Shown piece by piece: positions 61,501 through 64,000 of a DNA stretch of 64,000 nt (position 1 is its first letter; each line of letters starts with the position of its first letter). Both the position numbers and the translations under genes were made by a program. Below the pieces are notes generated by a model. That model did not search any database. It was given only the letters and a program-made list of their open reading frames with translations, and was not told where the DNA came from. Source of the DNA: Vitellaria paradoxa (taxonomy: Eukaryota > Streptophyta > Magnoliopsida > Ericales > Sapotaceae); assembly GCA_019916065.1 (NCBI GenBank), contig CM034233.1, positions 36,186,862-36,250,861 of the forward strand. Direction: 5' to 3'.

Positions 61501-62843
61501 GCAAATCCTACTTAAAATATATCTGAATAAAATTGTCTAAAATAAAATAAATCTTTAATAAAATAAGGTAAAATCCTAATATAAAATCTAATCTTAATAA
61601 AATAAAGTCTTAATAATAATTATTTCATTTTTTTTGGCTTCCGCATCAGGAAGCATTTCCTGTGGTGCCGTTAAAGCTGATGATTTAATTCATTGCTTAA
61701 AAATTTTTTACACATGCTTCTAGTTTGATCTTTTTCAATTTGTCTAACAAATTGTTGATTTCCTTTTGAATTATCTGTTGTTGCTGGGTGGGATGATTTA
61801 CTGTCACAGCAAGAGATCGATTTGCTCAAGGTAATTTTATATCTCACTTTGCTCTTAAATTAATATTTGTTATTCATTTTGTGAAATATAATGTGCTTTG
61901 GCTGGAGGAATATGCATGTTCCATGGTGCCTGTGCCTGTGCAGCATATCTAGGCTTTTGGGTTACTAGTTAAAATCTCCAGTTTTTTTCTTTTTCTTTTT
62001 TTTTTTTGATTAGTTAAAATCGCCAGTATTGCTGCTTTGACATATGCTGAAATTTGTGGTTCTGTGGTGTCTCTGCCTTGTTACTCTTCCCCTTCATTTA
62101 TAAAAGAGTTACAATGATTGATTCTAGATTTCAATATATGAAAGCTATTAGAGTTCCTTGTTAAAATTTTTCCCACTCATTTACAAAAGAATTAAGGTGA
62201 TTGATTCTAGATTTCAATATAAGAAAGCTATTAGCGTTATTTTTACTAAAATTTTTGCAGATTACATACTGGTCCTGTGACCTCTTTGTACCTGTGTATG
62301 TTTGTGTTGTTTAACCATTTTAAGCACCTGATTATGTGTTTGAGTTGCATGGTAACATATATTCTCAGAATGATATTGATGGATCTTGAGGTCTTTTTTT
62401 TTTGGTTGTGACAGAATTTGAACCATAAAAACATTGTGAAATATCTCGGATCCTTAAAAACAAAGACTCATCTTCACATAATTCTTGAGTAAGTTTGCTT
62501 GAATTGTCCTTTCTTTTAATAGATTTATTGCTGAACGTTTTTTAGTCAAACTGTCAAAAACTTCTGCAATCATGTTTTGAATTGTTGTTTGCATAGGTAT
62601 GTGGAGAATGGTTCACTCGCAAACATTATTAAGCCGAATAAATTTGGACCATTTCCAGAATCATTGGTGGCTGTTTATATTGCTCAGGTATATTAATGAT
62701 TTCTTAGTTTAATGGCTTGATTCCTTGTTTGATTTTGATGGCCTTATCCTTGTTACCAGGTATTGGAGGGCTTGGTTTATCTACATGAACAAGGTGTAAT
62801 ACATCGGGATATCAAGGGTGCAAACATATTGACAACCAAAGAG
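46462..62843 (+). CDS. MAP3KE1: MAP3K epsilon protein kinase (MAP3KE1 orthologue), 5' part, six exons visible
   Basis: Joined exons 46462-46521, 50627-50761, 61810-61830, 62415-62488, 62597-62687 and 62760-62843 encode about 155 residues with phases that agree and GT-AG borders throughout. The protein begins [18 protein letters not shown] and enters a Ser/Thr kinase domain. It has the glycine loop [15 protein letters not shown] lysine, the aC-helix/hinge region ([28 protein letters not shown]) and the HRDIKGAN catalytic loop. This is the plant MAP3K epsilon signature; the family acts in cell division, pollen development and plasma-membrane integrity in Arabidopsis. The activation loop, C-lobe and long C-terminal region lie past the right edge. 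Introns 1, 2 and 6 are filled with retroelements but no coding damage is visible. Confidence 0.93.
46864..49316 (-). mobile_element. 5'-truncated LINE in MAP3KE1 intron 1
   Basis: A 2453-bp antisense insertion. Its 3' end lies at the left (A tail seen as a T run at 46864-46878) and its truncated 5' end at the right. Imperfect 13-bp flanks GGTGAGTTAATTC (46851-46863) and GGCGAGTTATTTC (49317-49329) look like the target duplication with two mismatches. Only the C-terminal half of ORF2 is present; ORF1 and endonuclease are absent. 5' truncation is usual for LINEs. Confidence 0.85.
47101..49296 (-). pseudogene. LINE ORF2 reverse transcriptase fragment
   Basis: On the minus strand reverse transcriptase begins at 49296 ([37 protein letters not shown]) and continues with [22 protein letters not shown] at about 48850. 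The catalytic ICFADDLLI box follows at about 48680. The downstream part has PVRYLGVPL and, at 48084-47698, the [10 protein letters not shown] segment typical of plant LINEs. A zf-RVT-like finger ([18 protein letters not shown]) lies at about 47400-47350. Stops and frameshifts separate the pieces, so no active protein is expected. Confidence 0.88.
49330..50626 (+). other. Remainder of MAP3KE1 intron 1
   Basis: Intron sequence with no gene or recognised transposon. It ends in a T-rich polypyrimidine stretch and the acceptor TTGCAG at 50621-50626. Confidence 0.6.
50627..50761 (+). CDS. MAP3KE1: MAP3KE1 exon 2
   Basis: 135 nt, acceptor TTTTTTTGCAG, donor ATG|GTAGGG. It encodes [17 protein letters not shown]... 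through [20 protein letters not shown], including the ATP-binding glycine loop and the catalytic lysine. Frame and length (45 codons) are intact. Confidence 0.95.
51101..51280 (+). repeat. 90-bp tandem duplication in intron 2
   Basis: CAGGATTAGAAAATTATTAT at 51101 and CAGCATTGGAAAATTATTGT at 51191 begin two copies that share TTTTGTTACTAAATTTTCAG and GCTTT(A/G)TC(G/A)AACTGCC. Period 90 bp, diverged at a few sites. Confidence 0.85.
51600..52460 (+). mobile_element. Old degenerate copia remnant in intron 2 (5' piece)
   Basis: Broken frames contain copia RNase H motifs: [11 protein letters not shown] near 51880 and, further on, SNPVFHE-like and [19 protein letters not shown] segments, then a YI.EKF.MHDI end at about 52290-52330. 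GACTTGAGAGGGTG follows as a polypurine-like tract, and at 52348 an LTR-like TGTTAGAACTATAG begins. This LTR is cut at 52460 by the younger copia. Its rest would lie right of 57867. Confidence 0.65.
52461..52651 (+). repeat. Copia 5' LTR
   Basis: 191 bp, starting TGTTAGAATATTC and ending ATTTTAACT. A TATA-like CTATAAATATATT lies at about 52585. Compared with the 3' LTR I see five clear substitutions plus a short mismatched patch near GAGAGGCTGG. Confidence 0.92.
52652..52664 (+). other. Copia primer-binding site
   Basis: TGGCATCAAAGCC is adjacent to the 5' LTR and resembles the initiator-Met tRNA primer site (TGGTATCAGAGCC) with two differences. Confidence 0.8.
53363..54475 (+). pseudogene. 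Copia gag (UBN2-type) with CCHC knuckle
   Basis: The likely start is 53363 ([11 protein letters not shown]), preferred over 53342 because the upstream codons encode a run (MFICFFW) not expected in gag. The capsid region has [18 protein letters not shown]...[12 protein letters not shown] and, after a frame change near 53690, [19 protein letters not shown] and [15 protein letters not shown] Ser/Gly-rich linker is followed by a zinc knuckle at about 54189-54231 ([14 protein letters not shown]) in another frame. Gag packages the element RNA. A stop at about 53678 and the frameshifts disable it. Confidence 0.88.
54476..57615 (+). pseudogene. Copia pol: protease, integrase, reverse transcriptase, RNase H
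   Basis: Protease has [12 protein letters not shown] at about 54480. The pre-integrase part has [14 protein letters not shown] and the zinc-binding [10 protein letters not shown]. Integrase follows at 55020-55350 with HTDIWGPSR (first D), RFDNALEYT (second D) and GVAERK (E). Reverse transcriptase at 56240-56760 has [50 protein letters not shown] and the catalytic YVDD box at about 56712. RNase H at 57170-57530 has [20 protein letters not shown] and YCDNQAAI. Frame breaks occur near 55296, 55847, 56250, 56615 and 56958, with extra stops. All catalytic residues mentioned are retained. Confidence 0.93.
57678..57867 (+). repeat. Copia 3' LTR
   Basis: 190 bp, starting TGTCAGAATATTC and ending ATTTTAACT, followed by the GTGTA duplication. 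It aligns over its whole length with 52461-52651. Confidence 0.92.
57890..58010 (+). repeat. Possible RTE-type LINE/SINE 3' tail
   Basis: AATCCATATAGTCGACCCCA and CTTGGTGGGAAAAGGCTTGA, followed by TTTGGTTTGG, resemble the conserved 3' end of plant RTE LINEs and their SINE partners (GACCCCACnTnGTGGGAtAAGGCTT). No head region was found. Confidence 0.45.
58354..58730 (-). repeat. LTR copy 1 (3' LTR of a minus-strand element)
   Basis: 377 bp, TGATGCAGGACGG on the left and GCCTCCCACA on the right. The neighbouring internal sequence on the minus strand ends GGAGGTGGAGAATAA, a plausible polypurine tract. Confidence 0.75.
58731..59819 (-). pseudogene. Internal region of the minus-strand LTR element
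   Basis: On the minus strand it runs from a primer-binding-like site (TTTGGTATCAAAGC, about 59805-59818) to the LTR at 58730. An open frame at 59153-58731 of 140 codons ([20 protein letters not shown]) ends in [11 protein letters not shown], resembling the way plant gypsy pol ends next to the 3' LTR, but no enzymatic motif is seen. 59735-59758 is a GCTGCG repeat. The element is internally deleted and non-autonomous. Confidence 0.5.
59820..60098 (-). repeat. LTR copy 2 (minus), left arm of a large inverted repeat
   Basis: It begins TGATGTGGGATGG beside the primer-binding site and runs to about 60098. There the sequence switches to the opposite orientation. It is the 5' LTR of the minus-strand element, cut short. 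Confidence 0.7.
60099..60523 (+). repeat. LTR copy 3 (plus), right arm of the inverted repeat
   Basis: It starts TGAAATAATTATTATTAGG (the first bases of the LTR are missing) and ends CTGTCCTGCATCA. Its 60258-60523 part is a diverged reverse complement of 59820-60098. The 60160-60250 part has extra TTAATATTAGATTTT repeats. Confidence 0.75.
60530..60827 (+). repeat. LTR copy 4 (plus), 5' LTR
   Basis: 298 bp from TGATGCGGAAGCC to CTTACATCA, followed at once by the primer-binding-like ACTTTGGTATCAAAGT. It has a TTCTTCTTC run at about 60770-60810. Confidence 0.75.
60828..61193 (+). pseudogene. Internal fragment with gypsy-type gag zinc knuckle
   Basis: After the primer-binding-like site the frame encodes [18 protein letters not shown] (about 60987-61040), a CX2CX4HX4C retroviral-type knuckle, then a stop and an acidic tail ([21 protein letters not shown]). 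This is typical of the end of gypsy gag. The rest of the element is missing. Confidence 0.7.
61194..61648 (-). repeat. LTR copy 5 (minus), interrupted by a SINE
   Basis: Homologous to the other LTR copies on the minus strand and ends with GGCTTCCGCATCA at 61648. The SINE at 61264-61367 is inserted in it. Without the SINE and one duplication it is about 335 bp. Confidence 0.75.
61264..61367 (+). mobile_element. tRNA-derived SINE
   Basis: 104 bp with an A box (TTTAGCTCGGTTGG, about 61272), a B box (GAGTTCGAGCCTC, about 61317) and an A-run of 18. The flanks AGAACAAGCCACGGAG (61248-61263) and AGAACAAGTCACGGAG (61368-61383) are a 16-bp target duplication with one mismatch. SINEs of this kind are transcribed by RNA polymerase III and moved by LINE enzymes. 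Confidence 0.92.
61810..61830 (+). CDS. MAP3KE1: MAP3KE1 exon 3, 21-nt microexon
   Basis: The acceptor is ACTGTCACAG and the donor AAG|GTAATT. It encodes QEIDLLK, which carries the conserved glutamate of the kinase alpha-C helix. It joins exon 2 and exon 4 in frame. Confidence 0.88.
62115..62275 (+). repeat. 83-bp tandem duplication in intron 3
   Basis: TGATTGATTCTAGATTTCAA begins copies at 62115 and 62198; each goes on with TAT(A)(T/A)GAAAGCTATTAG(A/C)GTT and ends in AAAATTTTT. Harmless intron variation. Confidence 0.8.
62415..62488 (+). CDS. MAP3KE1: MAP3KE1 exon 4
   Basis: 74 nt, acceptor GTGACAG, donor TTGA|GTAAGT. It encodes [20 protein letters not shown] and HIIL plus two bases of the next Glu codon (phase 2). 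Confidence 0.93.
62597..62687 (+). CDS. MAP3KE1: MAP3KE1 exon 5
   Basis: 91 nt, acceptor TTGCATAG, donor CTCAG|GTATAT. The first base completes the split Glu codon. It encodes [20 protein letters not shown] and [10 protein letters not shown] of the hinge and upper C-lobe. Confidence 0.93.
62760..62843 (+). CDS. MAP3KE1: MAP3KE1 exon 6
   Basis: 84 nt, acceptor TGTTACCAG, donor GAG|GTAGAG. It encodes [20 protein letters not shown] and ANILTTKE with the catalytic HRD loop. The DFG segment would be in the next exon, outside the window. Confidence 0.93.
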
Positions 62844-63503
62844 GTAGAGTCCCCGTAGTTTTCCTTAAAGCTTTTAGTTGGTTATTTGTTTATTAATGTC
62901 TTCATCATATTTACTGGGAGTAACACTTACCCTGCCCATGATCCCTCCGTTCCTCCAAAGCCATATTTTCTCTCTCATTTACCATTTAAAGATTCAACCT
63001 AACAGTTTTTTTTTTGTTAAAAATTATTATTATTATTATTATTTTCCAATTAATCTCCATTTTATATCTAGTATTGTGAAAAGTTGTATGAGATGTTAGA
63101 CCATCCATATGTATTTTGGGCTTCAGTTCTATTTGTATGGAAGGTTCAACGTATGATTAATCACTTTGTGGAAGTGGGAGGTTGTTCTGGCAATTGGGAT
63201 GAGTGTGATTTATAAATGAGAATTACAGTTTATTGCAAATGATGGCAAATACTATGTGAATATGGTTATATATATGGAGATAATTCACTTGAACCTTAAA
63301 TATGTACATGTCCTCCTTGGAAAGGTTCTTACAATTGATAATCTAATCGCTAGATGAAGAGTCATAGTGAATTGGCATTGTTTGTGCAAAAAGGAAGGAG
63401 AATCTATTGATCTTCTTTTTATTCACTACTTCTGGTATAAATAGCATGCGAGTTAATTTTATTTTTCTTGTGTATTGTTGTGAAGCTTAATTAACTGAAT
63501 TGC
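62844..63503 (+). other. Start of MAP3KE1 intron 6
   Basis: Intron sequence after the donor GTAGAG. It has a TTATTATTATTATTATTATT run at about 63024-63043 and is otherwise without gene features. 63300-63500 may be copia 3' sequence but no LTR was proven. Confidence 0.6.
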
Positions 63504-64000
63504 TTAATGCTTAATTAATTGAGCCAAGGAGTTGGTGAGAATATCGCCCAAACGAGAGTTAGAGTGCACAAATGAAATGGTGATGTCACACTTAAATAGG
63601 AGATCTCGTATAAAGTGATAGTTAACCTTAATATGCTTAGTGCATTCATGAAAGACAAGGTTATTGGCAATAAATATCACAATATGATTGTCACAAAATA
63701 TAGGCATTGGAGTTGGAACCTCAATACCCAAGTTCTTAAAAAGAGAAAGAGAATGAACCCAAAGCTTCTTAGTGGTATATGCTATGGCACAATACTCAGC
63801 CTTAGTACTACTTACAGCAACAACAATTTGCTTCATACCATGCCAAGTCACTAGGTTACTGCCTAATTGACGACTCGCCTAATAGGATTTGACCTATGAT
63901 CTGACTTACTGACTACAATCTGATCTTAACATCTAGTAAAGTGGACAATTGATAGAGTAAACCTTGATTAGGAGAGCTCTTCAAATACTTCATAATATGA
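63504..64000 (-). pseudogene. Copia RNase H fragment, antisense in MAP3KE1 intron 6
   Basis: On the minus strand 63851-63504 encodes copia RNase H, with VVAVSSTKAEYCAIAYTTK, IFCDNHIVIFIANNLVFHEC and TKHIKVNYHFIRD. Upstream frames (64000-63870) give a YLKSSPNQGLLYQLS-like segment, typical of the region before RNase H. It continues beyond the right edge. The catalytic E (KAEY) and D (CDN) are kept. No LTR end was located left of 63504. Confidence 0.85.

Larger units (their letters stand above)
58354..61648. mobile_element. Cluster of short non-autonomous LTR elements in both orientations
   Basis: At least five copies of one LTR family lie here: (-) 58354-58730, (-) 59820-60098, (+) 60099-60523, (+) 60530-60827 and (-) 61194-61648. 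Shared landmarks are a CT/GA-rich stretch (AGAGAGAGAAATAGAGAG), GAACAAGTCACGG, a TTCATATTCATCA stretch and an ATAATTATTTCATTTTTTT end. The outer ends are TGATGC and GCATCA; the flanks GGAGG and GGAAG are only near-matching. The likely history is two or more nested insertions. Confidence 0.75.

Noticed and set aside
1..64000. CRISPR array, prophage or bacterial operon
   Set aside because: No spaced short repeats of the right kind and no bacterial gene organisation; all content is plant nuclear DNA.

Overview
This is nuclear DNA from a flowering plant, most likely a eudicot. It is AT-rich, has GT-AG introns, plant 45S rDNA, plant-type L1 LINEs, Ty1/copia and Ty3/gypsy LTR retrotransposons, a CACTA transposon with a plant TNP2/TNPA pair, and the start of a plant MAP kinase kinase kinase gene. 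The species cannot be named from the sequence alone.

Layout. (1) 1-10675 is an orphan piece of a 45S rDNA unit: intergenic spacer with three RNA polymerase I promoter-like copies and subrepeats, a full-length but mutated 18S gene, ITS1, and only about 39 nt of 5.8S. The 18S gene is split by a 5.6 kb antisense L1-type LINE (4220-9826) with an 18-bp target-site duplication. (2) 10676-31740 is nested retrotransposon debris: a truncated LTR element; an antisense gypsy element interrupted in its protease by a 1637-bp solo LTR; an Athila/Tat-type integrase remnant; a 714-bp hAT-type MITE; a 1589-bp copia-like solo LTR; and several LTR-like stretches. (3) 31744-40746 is a complete 9.0 kb CACTA element with terminal inverted repeats, a 3-bp target duplication, a decayed TNP2 transposase gene and a multi-exon TNPA-like gene. 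(4) 40750-46150 is intergenic LTR-like sequence containing a 5S-rRNA-derived (Cassandra-like) segment. (5) From 46462 to beyond the right end runs the only recognisable host gene, a MAP3K epsilon (MAP3KE1) orthologue on the + strand. Six coding exons are visible and encode the N-terminus and the kinase N-lobe through the HRD catalytic loop.

The introns of the kinase gene carry most of the mobile DNA in the right third. Intron 1 (4.1 kb) holds a 5'-truncated antisense LINE. Intron 2 (11.0 kb) holds a degenerate copia element, a nearly complete 5.4 kb copia element nested in it, and a cluster of short non-autonomous LTR elements in both orientations, one of them hit by a tRNA-derived SINE. Intron 6 holds an antisense copia fragment. 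Splice sites and exon reading frames of the kinase gene all look intact, so the gene is probably functional despite the load.

No bacterial-type system, CRISPR array or clearly new gene system was found. The most unusual items are the LINE-split decayed rDNA unit, the LTR inverted repeat inside a kinase intron, the complete CACTA element and the 5S-derived retroelement piece.
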